Shown piece after piece: positions 29,301 through 35,878 of a DNA stretch of 37,035 bases (positions within the stretch are counted from its first letter, which is position 1; each line of letters starts with the position of its first letter). The DNA lies in assembly GCF_946998255.1 (NCBI RefSeq), contig NZ_CAMPYN010000004.1, positions 1-37,035 of the forward strand, given 5' to 3'. The notes beneath the pieces were generated by a model. That model saw only the letters and a program-made list of their open reading frames with translations, was not told where the DNA came from and made no database searches. Source of the stretch: an uncultured Helcococcus sp. (GTDB lineage: Bacteria > Bacillota > Clostridia > Tissierellales > Peptoniphilaceae). The translations under genes and the position numbers were made by a program.

Positions 29301-29783
29301 AGCTTCTAATTTGACTCCTTTGTAGGATTCTTTAAGTTCATAAGTAGCTGCAACTTCTGCTTCACCACCGTCTTTAGTGACATTTACAGTTTTTAAATCT
29401 AGACTACTTCCACTTTTAACGGAATCATCGGATACTATTTTGATGCCTTCAACTACATATTCTAAGTTGTCTCCATCCATCCAATCTCCGTCAATAAAAA
29501 ACTTGTATTCATACTTACCTGCTGGTAAGTTTAAACTTTTACTGAATAGGTTGTTATCCCCTTTTTCAAGAGTAATATTTTCTCGATCCCACTCATTCAT
29601 GTTACCAGCCAAGTTTACTTTTTTAGTATCTTGATTTCCCTGGTAGGTAAAAGTTGTGATACCATTTTCGGTTTTCGGTTCTAAAGACTGGGCGTCTACA
29701 TTTTTAGCTCCTACAGGAAATATTCCTATAAGAATGGCGAATATTAAAAATATAGACATTAGTCTTCTGTTTTTAAACTGCAT
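23310..29783 (-). CDS. Wall-anchored bifunctional amylopullulanase
   Basis: A secreted enzyme of 2,157 residues that should cleave alpha-1,4 and alpha-1,6 bonds of starch, glycogen or pullulan at the surface. After the signal peptide (1-31) come a CBM48/E-set-like domain (about 40-112) and two CBM41-like domains (about 197-290, 301-398). The first GH13 domain (about 615-1030) has Asp813 in YFRIDTVKH, Glu842 in GEYYG and Asp908 in SSHDED. A third CBM41 (about 1092-1187) and a CBM48 (about 1305-1400) precede a type I pullulanase domain with FNWGYDP (1509-1515), Asp1627 (FRFDLMG), Glu1656 (LGEGW) and Asp1743 (EAHDN). A Pro-rich repeat, a C-terminal domain, SPKTG (2121-2125) and a membrane helix end it. 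AAGGAGG lies 5 nt before the ATG. Both catalytic sites look intact. Confidence 0.94.
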   Translation of the reverse strand: MQFKNRRLMSIFLIFAILIGIFPVGAKNVDAQSLEPKTENGITTFTYQGNQDTKKVNLAGNMNEWDRENITLEKGDNNLFSKSLNLPAGKYEYKFFIDGDWMDGDNLEYVVEGIKIVSDDSVKSGSSLDLKTVNVTKDGGEAEVAATYELKESYKGVKLEANKLIVGEDADVKEVTLVSTFEGKKTEKTINVLSQMFEYTINYKRDDSKQMDWDMWVFGQGLYGRAVKFTEENDGYARAKFNLPLDKITIITRPGSWDAKEADRKVNIAEGENAGEFWILQGDDTVYTSKPDENTPKPKQRKVQVTYLREDQNYDGWNLWLWSSGLSDGRQDFDNNVSVFPIAKTTTDVGFIVRKSVEGDDWAEKDPNKDVDRSISTDPNALELTTKVIIESGKDEFKTVPYLKGPEINDENITFYYRDLDLYEENKMDTLDGAKINIIKKNLEYGKEESLGSFDMTYSKENERYEYTLENAEPGFDYIYTFDVSKGGQTEKGLKDVSNIKDDKSYVRLIDTHIGVKASINRPEAKAGESVLVDIEINNPENHEIKEVYLDLKNLKQGKSIVATDLLKHNVALPLDLEAGEKEIEVVVVDSYEKEHKTSVKLNILASTDTKETIAWDEEIIYFMLTDRFFDGDKTNNNPNNDDSYDPNYLEAFHGGDFQGIIDKVDYLKQLGISTVWITPIVDNIDENMRAADNDRQYAYHGYWAKDFTKLEPRLGDVEKLKELIDVLHDNGIKLMVDVVLNHAGYGTSEDPIFEDMIRTNPGSDDITGELAGLPDFITEDPEVSAKLVKWQSDWLETLTTDKGNTIDYFRIDTVKHVEHDTWKELKNALVDIKPDFKMIGEYYGASADNNGGYLANGMMDSVLDFEFKSIAEKFVKGDIAGVEKRLQERNQAITDISQLGQFLSSHDEDGFLATRIDGNKDLLKVAASLQMTAKGQPVIYYGEEIGMSGKNADFSVNRMGENRQSFKWDQVENNDLLDHYRKITNIRRENAEVFSRGDRESLHTDVNVSVFKRSHDGESLLVGLNISDQDQKVTFSLDKNIGNKLIDIYNDNKEYIAENGKVEITIPANSKGGTSVFRVEKDPSLETEDPDAQKVIFHFEDPQDGEWEMYVWPKGGNGERHPFTRKEGDTKIAEITLDKDVEEIGFIVKGSKSADDWRKDVDKDRFVTITKNPQNVYLKSGQEDFTTDGMAKTLIDSFTVDEFRKANLVLTKEANINDILEDYSLEIAGKDIKDKVASIESTGNDKDNSKSFVITFKEDLPLDENIDIQLKLSVKDENDQDVEYELNKTSRLHKIFESKEFEDRYAYDGELGAIYTPGSTEFKVWAPTAKNVELVVYDGRFVANSPENKDLVNEEKYTSYPMTRNEKGVWSYKLEGDQIGKAYMFNVDVNGTKTLAIDPYAKSVTVNGERGVVVNPQRTDSKEISDKDAKNPIIYELHVRDLSIQENSGIKNKGKFLGVVEEGTKTPSGQITGLDYIKSLGVTHVQFIPVYDYSKHSVDETRLDEPQFNWGYDPVNYNAIEGSYSTDPYDPFSRINEFQKMIDKLHDNDLGVIMDVVYNHVAGIDQHSFDKIVPGYYFRQDAKGNFLGGTGVGNETASERAMMRKFIVDSTKYLASTYNLDGFRFDLMGTHDYKTINEVREELDKINPNIFILGEGWNMDMGIPEDQRATQVNAGKISDRVAFFNDDLRDAAKGSVFEETDPGFVNGALGKEEFLLQNIRGGKGLKTYKSANQLIQYVEAHDNLTLWDKLKFTNPNEDDQTLLKRHKLATTLVMFSQGTPFIHAGQEFARTKGGDHNSYKSSDEVNRIDWDRVEEFGANVEYFREIVKIRKSYDIFDTKDFAEIDRIFNKLNAEDQLIAYELKDYQKTSQHLYLAYNASDESKEIQVANGKYKVLVKDQMAKVEGLETIEVTNGKLEVAFLSSLVLVEDVKEDIPLTPLDPSEPIEDEDKEDIPLTPLIPAEEDEDKGDIPLTPLTPAEEEELEMFIKDLDKKVAELNSDLDKELTDKLGKNYKTLVKDIYFRYKISKELKHEFEEKQTIKVDVSNLGLKENSTLLVYRIHDGKFDVLDYTLEDNIVTFESDKFSPYIFATEADSNTRGNDSKDTNVKVNESKDSNTKTSPKTGDSGVVVTSIILLISLLVLVAIRRLRNDKYINR
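23838..23993 (-). repeat. Three 51-nt repeats encoding DIPLTPL-containing linker units
   Basis: Residues about 1931-1982 of the amylopullulanase are three 17-residue units sharing DIPLTPL followed by an acidic stretch. They form a proline-rich, acidic linker between the catalytic part and the C-terminal wall-proximal domain. Copy number changes would stay in frame. Confidence 0.85.
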
Positions 29784-29812
29784 ACAATCCTCCTTAATAT
29801 TTTCTTGACTTG

Positions 29813-29841
29813 ATTATAGTATGAAAAGCGTTACCTGTAAA
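29813..29841 (-). promoter_or_regulatory. Strong promoter of the amylopullulanase gene
   Basis: On the minus strand TTTACA (-35; 29836-29841) and a perfect TATAAT (-10; 29813-29818) are exactly 17 bp apart, about 30 bp before the start codon. It is the best sigma-A-type promoter in the window. Confidence 0.85.
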
Positions 29842-29849
29842 CGCTATCA
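29827..29849. promoter_or_regulatory. CcpA-type cre box and LacI-family-like operator over the promoter
   Basis: TGTAAACGCTATCA (29836-29849) matches the catabolite-responsive element consensus TGWAARCGYTWNCW at all 14 positions. It also forms one arm of AGCGTT-N7-AACGCT (29827-29845), a possible site for a maltose-type LacI-family regulator. The site covers the -35 box and spacer, so binding should block transcription when a preferred sugar is available. Confidence 0.8.
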
Positions 29850-29983
29850 CCATTTCTGGGGTTAGCCATCATTTGAAGTACTATATGTAAATTTCAACAT
29901 TTTATGCAGGTGTTCTCTAAATCCTTTTTGTTAATTTTATGTAATAAAGGAAAAGTATGTCAGAAATTAGCTATTTATTACCT

Positions 29984-30014
29984 ACAAAAAAAGAGAACTA
30001 TTTCTAGTTCTCTT
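29984..30014 (-). terminator. Terminator after the PH-domain membrane protein gene
   Basis: A perfect 10-bp stem AAGAGAACTA / TAGTTCTCTT with a 4-nt loop is followed on the minus strand by seven T residues, 9 bp beyond the stop codon. The rest of this gap (29850-29983) shows no ORF or motif that I can support. Confidence 0.92.
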
Positions 30015-30022
30015 AAAATATT

Positions 30023-30682
30023 TTATTTATCATCAAATCTTGTATTATAACCAGGGTTTTTATCTGGTCTGTAGGCATTTGGATATTGTTGGTCTGTTGT
30101 AACATCTAGAGAATTATTCTTAATCATCTTGTATAGTTCATAAGGATTTTCAACCCCTATCAACCTTATCCCTCTAACTGTATAACTTCTATCTCCATCA
30201 GAGTAGCTCTGATCTGGTGTAAGAGCTATGGTTCCCCTATTAAATATCTTACCAAATAGATCAACATTTACATTTAATTTATTAATCTCTTTGTACTCTA
30301 TACTTTGTATATCTCTGCCTATAATTCCAGATTCTATATAGATCCTCAAATCTGTGATGTAGTAGTTCACCTTGAAAGATTCAATAAATCTTTTAATTGG
30401 TATTATTATAAAGGCACTAGCTACTATTACAAATATTAAAATAGGAATTAAAGAGAACAAACTAAAGGATCTGCCAAACATATTATCTGGAGACATGGCA
30501 GGTAAGTTTCTAAACTCGCTTGAAAACATAAAAAAGTTTTTTCCTACACCTATGAATATTGTTGCCCACACTATAAAAAATAGAAATGCAAATATACTAA
30601 ATCCGTTAAACAGATACATAAATTTGTGCGGCTTACCCTGCCAAAGGATTTTTTCATTATCATCTATGAAATAAGGTTTCAT
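30023..30682 (-). CDS. Membrane protein with a bacterial PH (YdbT/YdbS-like) domain
   Basis: A protein of 219 residues starting MKPYFIDDNEKILWQGKPH, the typical opening of bacterial PH-domain proteins of the bPH_2 type. Two hydrophobic segments (about 27-47 and 76-97) flank a short outside loop. The PH-like beta domain follows (about 103-180), with YYITDLRIYIESGIIGRDIQSIEYKEI and GTIALTP. The C-terminal 40 residues are polar and Tyr/Pro/Asn-rich. AAGGAG lies 6 nt before the ATG. It is a single-gene unit with its own terminator. The function of this family is largely unknown; some members affect stress or bacteriocin resistance. No closer assignment is possible. Confidence 0.75.
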   Translation of the reverse strand: MKPYFIDDNEKILWQGKPHKFMYLFNGFSIFAFLFFIVWATIFIGVGKNFFMFSSEFRNLPAMSPDNMFGRSFSLFSLIPILIFVIVASAFIIIPIKRFIESFKVNYYITDLRIYIESGIIGRDIQSIEYKEINKLNVNVDLFGKIFNRGTIALTPDQSYSDGDRSYTVRGIRLIGVENPYELYKMIKNNSLDVTTDQQYPNAYRPDKNPGYNTRFDDK

Positions 30683-30736
30683 ATTAACTCCTTAAAATTT
30701 CGATCGTCTTTTTTCTACTTTTTTATAATATTAAAT

Positions 30737-30753
30737 ATTATACCTATATTATA
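30737..30753 (-). promoter_or_regulatory. Candidate -10 elements for the PH-domain gene
   Basis: Two perfect TATAAT hexamers on the minus strand (30748-30753 and 30737-30742) lie 55-70 bp before the ATG. The second overlaps the A/T palindrome TATAATAT-TAA-ATATTATA (30724-30742). No good -35 box is seen for either. Confidence 0.4.
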
Positions 30754-30771
30754 CCCAGTTTTTACGAAAAA

Positions 30772-31779
30772 TTACCTTTTATTTCTTTTTAACCTTTCCT
30801 TTTTAGTTAACTTTTTTTCTTCAAACTTCTTGAATTTAAGTTCTTTATTCTTATTTATAAGGTATCTTTTATATAGTTCACTTGATAGGTCTCCATTTTC
30901 AATAGCTTTTTTTACAGCACAACCAGGCTCTGTTTCATGCTTACAATCATTAAATTTACACATTCTACTTAAATTATTAATTTCTTCAAATAAAATATCT
31001 TCATCAATCTCTCTACTAGTTGAGATTGTTTTAAATCCTGGAGTATCTATCAAGTAAGAATTTGTTTTCTGTAAATAATATAAGGTGCTTGATGTTGTAG
31101 TGTGCTTACCTTTACCATCACTTCTTACATCTTGAGTAGCAACATCTTTTTTTGATAATAAATAATTTGTTAATGTTGACTTTCCAGCTCCAGATGAGCC
31201 TACTAAAATTGCAGTTTTATTTTCTTTAAATAATAATTTAATATTAATTAAGGAATTTTCGTTATATATAGAATATGGTCTAACCTTCACATTAGGATAT
31301 ACTTCCTTAATCATCTCAATAATCTTCTGACTATTATCATCATAATCACTTTTCGATATTAAAACTACTATTTCCTCAGCCATATTTCCAAAAGTCAATA
31401 AATATCTTTCAAATTTTGATAAAGTAAATCTTTGATCAGCTGCAATTAGTATAAAAATTTGATCTACATTTGAAGCAAGGATTTGTTCATTATCATTATA
31501 GCTATAGTCTTTTTTTGTAGTATTCGCAGCCTTACTCACAATTGACATTCTTTCATACGATTTTTTTATATAATTTTCATTATCAAATTGAATCAATTCT
31601 ATAAAATCTCCAACAACTAAAGAATTATTGATATCAGTTATATTTATATTTAAAATATTATTTTCGTCATTTGCTATTTTAAAATCTGTCCTACTTTTAT
31701 TTATAATTCTATACATATTTAAATCTTTAGACAGATTATTTATATTAACATATTCTTTTATCCCATAATCAATGTTCAA
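30772..31779 (-). CDS. rsgA: RsgA-type ribosome small-subunit-dependent GTPase
   Basis: A circularly permuted GTPase of 335 residues that assists late 30S assembly. The N-terminal OB-like domain (about 20-90) precedes the G domain, with motifs in permuted order: SKSD as G4 (142-145), GSSGAGKST as G1 (194-202) and DTPG as G3 (245-248). The zinc-binding tail has Cys274, Cys279, His281 and Cys287. The opening, MNIDYGIKEY, and the length, longer than usual RsgA, resemble the second RsgA-like branch seen in some Firmicutes rather than the housekeeping copy; this is an impression. G4 is SKSD instead of the usual NKxD. The end is very basic. It starts at TTG with AGGAG 6 nt upstream, 9 bp after the ABC exporter gene, so the two are co-transcribed. 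Confidence 0.88.
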   Translation of the reverse strand: MNIDYGIKEYVNINNLSKDLNMYRIINKSRTDFKIANDENNILNINITDINNSLVVGDFIELIQFDNENYIKKSYERMSIVSKAANTTKKDYSYNDNEQILASNVDQIFILIAADQRFTLSKFERYLLTFGNMAEEIVVLISKSDYDDNSQKIIEMIKEVYPNVKVRPYSIYNENSLINIKLLFKENKTAILVGSSGAGKSTLTNYLLSKKDVATQDVRSDGKGKHTTTSSTLYYLQKTNSYLIDTPGFKTISTSREIDEDILFEEINNLSRMCKFNDCKHETEPGCAVKKAIENGDLSSELYKRYLINKNKELKFKKFEEKKLTKKERLKRNKR

Positions 31780-31788
31780 TGCTTACTC

Positions 31789-33387
31789 CTATAATTTTAT
31801 AATGTCATCTGTCATATTTTTTATTTCTTGCCTTAATAAATGAGTAACCATAATCACAGTCAATTCTTTATTAGAAAATATCATCTTTTCAATTTCTATT
31901 GCGGCATCATTATGAAGCGAAGAAGTAGCTTCATCAATTAAAATAACTTTTTTGTCTCTCAGCAATCCTCTAGCTATAACAATCCTTTGTTTTTGACCAC
32001 CTGAAATATTTTTACCATTCATACTTATTAGTGTATCAATGCCATTTGGTAAACTATTAATCCAGGATTCCAAACCTACTTCTTTTATAACCTTATTTAA
32101 TCTTTCCTCACTTATATCCTCAGATAAGAGTATATTTTCTCGTATACTTGCATTAAATATATGTGGATTTTGATTTAAATATATTATTTTACTCCTAATA
32201 GATTCTTTACTTATATCCCTTATATTTTTACCATCCCACATTATTTTTCCATCATATTTATTTAGCTTACCAATTAGTATATTTAATAATGTAGTTTTTC
32301 CTTTGCCTGATTCGCCTAATATTACATATTTCTTATTTTTTTCAAAATTATAAGTAAAATTATCTAAAATATTTGTCTTATCATTATAAGAGAAACTTAA
32401 ATTCTCTACTTTGATAGAATCTTGTAGCTTGTCAATTTTTAATAATTCTAAATCCCTACTTTCAATAATTGAATCAAACTTTTCGAATATCGGATTTAAT
32501 GCTTTCATTTCAAGTAAATTTGCCGAAAATCCTGTTAAGCCTGAAAATATAAGTGCTGAGAAATACTGAATTCCACTTATGGCTCCTATTGGAATTACAC
32601 CATTAAAAAATAAATAAGCAGTCTGAGTAAAAAGTATTACTTGACTTACTAAACTTGTCCCATTTACAGCACTAGACATTTTTCCAGTTATATCTGCATA
32701 AATATATTTTTGTCTAGCAAGTCTTCTAGAAGAGTAATTCACCCTATTAAGCATATATTTTTCTAAGTTAAGGAATTTTAGATCCTCATACCCATTAAAA
32801 ATATCTGTTAAATCATTGGTTAATCTTTCATTTTCGATGCTTACATTTTCCATCTCTGTTTGTACTTTTTTCTTAAAAAGTTTTGGTGCATTGATAACAA
32901 ATACAGCTAAAATAAGCATTGTAAACAATATGGAGTAATTGAAATATATGGTTGCTATAGCACTAAATATGATCGAAACTACTTGTCCAATTACATAATT
33001 TAGCACATCAAACCCATAATCATTTATGATTGAAATATCATTAGTTAACCATGAAATATAAGCTCCTGCTTCTTTCTTAGCGTACTCCTCATAGCCAGTA
33101 TTTATTAGCCTTTCTGTAACATCTTTTCTTATCTCTATATTAGATTCTTGAACCCATTTTTGATAATAAATTTTCATAAAATAGATTTCAAATATCCAAA
33201 TAGTTATATCCACTATCATCAATATAAGCCATGTTTTAAATCCATCAATATCTTTATTGGATATATTGGTAATTAATTTGGCGGTTGAAAACCCCCAAAA
33301 AACAACACAAAATTGTTCTAATATGTTTAATAAAATTATAATTGAAGTTAATTTCCATTTTTTCTTTAAATAATATAAAAAATTCAT
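31789..33387 (-). CDS. ABC exporter, fused membrane and ATPase domains
   Basis: A half-transporter of 532 residues, acting as a dimer. Six membrane helices span about 1-290 and the nucleotide-binding domain about 320-532: Walker A GESGKGKTT (358-366), Q-loop Gln406 in YLNQNPHIF, signature ISGGQ (461-465), Walker B VILIDE (481-486) and His516. The D-loop reads SSLHN, with His492 where Asp is almost always found. There is no peptidase C39 domain. AAGGA lies about 5 nt before the ATG. It sits 19 bp downstream of a 50-residue membrane peptide gene and upstream of rsgA, forming a three-gene unit. The substrate is unknown; export of a peptide or lipid, or self-protection, are options. Confidence 0.85.
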   Translation of the reverse strand: MNFLYYLKKKWKLTSIIILLNILEQFCVVFWGFSTAKLITNISNKDIDGFKTWLILMIVDITIWIFEIYFMKIYYQKWVQESNIEIRKDVTERLINTGYEEYAKKEAGAYISWLTNDISIINDYGFDVLNYVIGQVVSIIFSAIATIYFNYSILFTMLILAVFVINAPKLFKKKVQTEMENVSIENERLTNDLTDIFNGYEDLKFLNLEKYMLNRVNYSSRRLARQKYIYADITGKMSSAVNGTSLVSQVILFTQTAYLFFNGVIPIGAISGIQYFSALIFSGLTGFSANLLEMKALNPIFEKFDSIIESRDLELLKIDKLQDSIKVENLSFSYNDKTNILDNFTYNFEKNKKYVILGESGKGKTTLLNILIGKLNKYDGKIMWDGKNIRDISKESIRSKIIYLNQNPHIFNASIRENILLSEDISEERLNKVIKEVGLESWINSLPNGIDTLISMNGKNISGGQKQRIVIARGLLRDKKVILIDEATSSLHNDAAIEIEKMIFSNKELTVIMVTHLLRQEIKNMTDDIIKL

Positions 33388-33406
33388 CCTCTTCCTTTAT
33401 TCGTTT

Positions 33407-33559
33407 TTATACTTCAATTTTCCTTTTATTATTTAAATATTCAAATACTAATAAAAAGAAAATTATATATTCTACCCCTGTTAATTTTGATATGCCTAAC
33501 CAATAAATAATCAAGCCAGCAATAATTAACTTAATAATAATACCTAGGTACTTGTGCAT
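33407..33559 (-). CDS. 50-residue hydrophobic membrane peptide
   Basis: A short gene with strong translation signals: AAGGAGG 6 nt before the ATG (33557-33559), preceded by a promoter about 30 bp upstream, and ending in TAA 19 bp before the ABC exporter gene. The product starts MHKYLGIIIKLIIAGLIIYW and has two hydrophobic segments (about 5-21 and 30-41) joined by a short LGISKLTGVE turn, with the basic end NNKRKIEV. I recognise no family. It may be an accessory subunit of the exporter, a bacteriocin-like or immunity peptide, or a toxin-like membrane peptide. The signals and operon position make it likely to be real. Confidence 0.7.
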   Translation of the reverse strand: MHKYLGIIIKLIIAGLIIYWLGISKLTGVEYIIFFLLVFEYLNNKRKIEV

Positions 33560-33591
33560 AGTTTCCTCCTTATATTTGAATACCAAAACAA

Positions 33592-33621
33592 TTTATAGTG
33601 CAAAATTTATATATGTTTCAA
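33592..33621 (-). promoter_or_regulatory. Promoter of the small peptide / ABC / rsgA unit
   Basis: TTGAAA (33616-33621) and TATAAA (33592-33597) are separated by 18 bp on the minus strand, placing the start of transcription about 25 nt before the small peptide ATG. The remaining gap to comEC (33622-33704) holds an ATATCAA/TTGATAT inverted repeat with a 27-nt spacer and otherwise nothing I can name. Confidence 0.6.
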
Positions 33622-33704
33622 TATCATTATTATTCTTTAATAGTAATTTATTTATATCAATCGGTCAATATATTTATACAATTCATCTTGATATGTATAG
33701 ATTT

Positions 33705-35858
33705 TTAATAAAAAATCAACCCTCTCAACAAATCCCCTACAGTCCTCTTCCCCCAATATCTTTTTATATGGTATCCATAGGGTCTAAATTTTATTTCAAT
33801 ATTCCCCTCTTGGTCAGTTCTGTAGATTTCAATATTTTTATCCTTTAGTCTAGACAAAACTTTTGGATTTGGGTGGCCATATCTATTTTTATAACCAGCA
33901 GAAATCAAGGCTTTAGAAAATTTGTTATTTTCCAAAAACTCTTTTGATGTCGAAAATTTTGATCCGTGATGGGATACTTTCAAGAAATCAATTAGTCCCT
34001 TGGTCTTTATATTATTCTCCTCTTCTCCTATATCTCCAGTCAAAAGAAGCTTGTATTTAAATATATGGGCAAGGATGACAGCTGAAGTCTCATTGCTTTC
34101 TGGGTGGTTGGGATTTACATATAAGACTTCTAAATTTAAAGGATAAGAGTTAAATTTATCATTGGATTTTATAGGGTAAGTTTTGAAATCATCTAAATTA
34201 TTGGCATAAATTTTTCCTATCTGAATCTTATTTACTAGGTAATATAGGTTGCCCATATGATCTATATCAGGATGGGATATAAAAACATAGTCAAGCTTGT
34301 AGACTCCATTTTTTATTAGGTACTGGTAGATATTTTCTCCAGCCCTTTCCTTATTTAAATAATCGCCACCTGTATCAAATAGGATATTGAGATTTCTATC
34401 CCTGTAAAGAATGGCATCGCCCTGACCTATGTCGATAATATTCACTGTAGCCACTGGAATGGCTAACTTAACTAGCATAAATATTCCTGACAAATATACT
34501 ATATATATTTTTTTCTTCCTCTTTAGATGGTAGATCAAAATCCTATAATTAAAAATTATGTATATAAAGATAAAATACAAAACGGTTGCTTTTAGGGACA
34601 AAGACGGAAATGACAGCCAGAGGTTTTTTCCCAGATATTCCATAGTTTCCGCTAGAAAAATTATTATGTCAAAGCTTGGATTTATAATATAAGACAAAAA
34701 TCTCAAATTAAAAATAACTAGTATAAATGATAAAAACAAAATCCTAGACATGATTGGTACGACCAATAAATTTGCTACAAAAGTAATCAGGTTAAACTTA
34801 TTGAAATATAGGGATAAGAATGGAAGTAGGCCTAATTGAATGGCAAGATTTCCAAGGATAAAGTCTGGAGTCTTTTTGAAGATCCTACTCAAATTAGGAC
34901 TTATATAATAAATAGCAAATACAGAAGCGTAAGATAAATAAAAGGCTGCTGAGTAGATGTAAAAAGGATTTATCAAAAGACAGAGGGTCATGGCAACCAG
35001 CATATCATTTATCCTATCCTTTATATTTAAGGTATAAATAGTTAAAATAGATAAACCATACATGATAATCGACCTAATAAAAGATACAGGAAAATCTACT
35101 ATATAGCCATAAAAAATAAGTAGGCTAATTATAAAAATAGAATAATACTTCTTGTTCAAATATAGCCTTCTTCCTAGATGGTCTAAAAGTCCAATAAGTA
35201 TGCTTAAGTGAAGTCCTGATATGGCTAAAATATGAGCTAGGCCTAAGTTGGTAAAGGACTCAGTGATTTCACCACCTTTATCACTTGATAAAAGCATTGA
35301 CTTCACAAGACTTGCACCCTGCTTAGATAGATTTTTATCTATTCTTTCAGTCATGTAGGATTTTACCCCATACTTCCACCTAGCTTTATGGCCGACCACC
35401 TGCACCTTGGCTTTCTTGATTTCATAAAAAATCTTTTTAGACCTGTAATATTTACTTTTATTAAAGCTTCTAAAATTATTATAAGACCTGATTTTCTCTA
35501 GTCTTCCTCTGACTTCTACCATATCCCCTTCTTTAAGGACCAGGTCATTATAAAATATATAAGTGTTCGAATTCGTCTTTATAAAATAAAGCCTATAGTC
35601 ATCAGTTTCTTTTACTTTAACAATCTCTCCCCTAAGGTTAATCCATGTCTCATTAATATATTGGTCGTTAAAACCCGTAAGCATATAACCTATAATCAGG
35701 CAGAAAATAAAAATAATGGTATTTTCCCTATATTTTGTATAGAATATAAATATGAGTGAAATAGACAAAAAGACAAATACAAGGTCTATTAAAATAAATT
35801 CATGAATTAGAATCCCTGTTATTAGAGCCACAAGGATTAATAAAATGGGTCTTTTCAT
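33705..35858 (-). CDS. comEC: ComEC/Rec2 competence DNA-uptake channel
   Basis: The inner-membrane channel for single-stranded DNA uptake in natural transformation. Of 717 residues, about 1-160 hold the first membrane helices and the DUF4131/OB-like outside domain. The competence membrane domain follows (about 180-450), with the family signature HILAISGLHLSIL (209-221). A metallo-beta-lactamase-like domain (about 470-690) carries HPDIDH (529-534), LTGDI (606-610) and SHHGS (629-633), suggesting nuclease activity on the non-transported strand. The length is normal and no frameshift is seen. AGGAG lies 5 nt before the ATG. No other com genes are visible. Its start is only 20 bp from that of the divergent AlaX-like gene. 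Confidence 0.95.
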   Translation of the reverse strand: MKRPILLILVALITGILIHEFILIDLVFVFLSISLIFIFYTKYRENTIIFIFCLIIGYMLTGFNDQYINETWINLRGEIVKVKETDDYRLYFIKTNSNTYIFYNDLVLKEGDMVEVRGRLEKIRSYNNFRSFNKSKYYRSKKIFYEIKKAKVQVVGHKARWKYGVKSYMTERIDKNLSKQGASLVKSMLLSSDKGGEITESFTNLGLAHILAISGLHLSILIGLLDHLGRRLYLNKKYYSIFIISLLIFYGYIVDFPVSFIRSIIMYGLSILTIYTLNIKDRINDMLVAMTLCLLINPFYIYSAAFYLSYASVFAIYYISPNLSRIFKKTPDFILGNLAIQLGLLPFLSLYFNKFNLITFVANLLVVPIMSRILFLSFILVIFNLRFLSYIINPSFDIIIFLAETMEYLGKNLWLSFPSLSLKATVLYFIFIYIIFNYRILIYHLKRKKKIYIVYLSGIFMLVKLAIPVATVNIIDIGQGDAILYRDRNLNILFDTGGDYLNKERAGENIYQYLIKNGVYKLDYVFISHPDIDHMGNLYYLVNKIQIGKIYANNLDDFKTYPIKSNDKFNSYPLNLEVLYVNPNHPESNETSAVILAHIFKYKLLLTGDIGEEENNIKTKGLIDFLKVSHHGSKFSTSKEFLENNKFSKALISAGYKNRYGHPNPKVLSRLKDKNIEIYRTDQEGNIEIKFRPYGYHIKRYWGKRTVGDLLRGLIFY

Positions 35859-35878
35859 AGAATCTCCTGGAGTTTAAT
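35859..35878. promoter_or_regulatory. 20-bp divergent spacer with back-to-back ribosome binding sites
   Basis: The two start codons are separated by only 20 bp. The spacer contains CTCC-T-GGAG (35864-35872): the left half is the comEC Shine-Dalgarno and the right half that of the plus-strand gene. Promoters for both genes must therefore lie inside the coding sequence of the opposite gene, giving overlapping 5' transcripts. Confidence 0.6.

Noticed and set aside
30724..30742. A/T palindrome as the rsgA-side terminator
   Set aside because: It lies upstream of, not downstream from, the converse transcription end in any useful orientation, has no G-C core and is not followed by T residues on the minus strand.
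33654..33694. ATATCAA / TTGATAT inverted repeat as the comEC terminator
   Set aside because: A 27-nt loop and no U-tract make a terminator unlikely; no firm alternative function.
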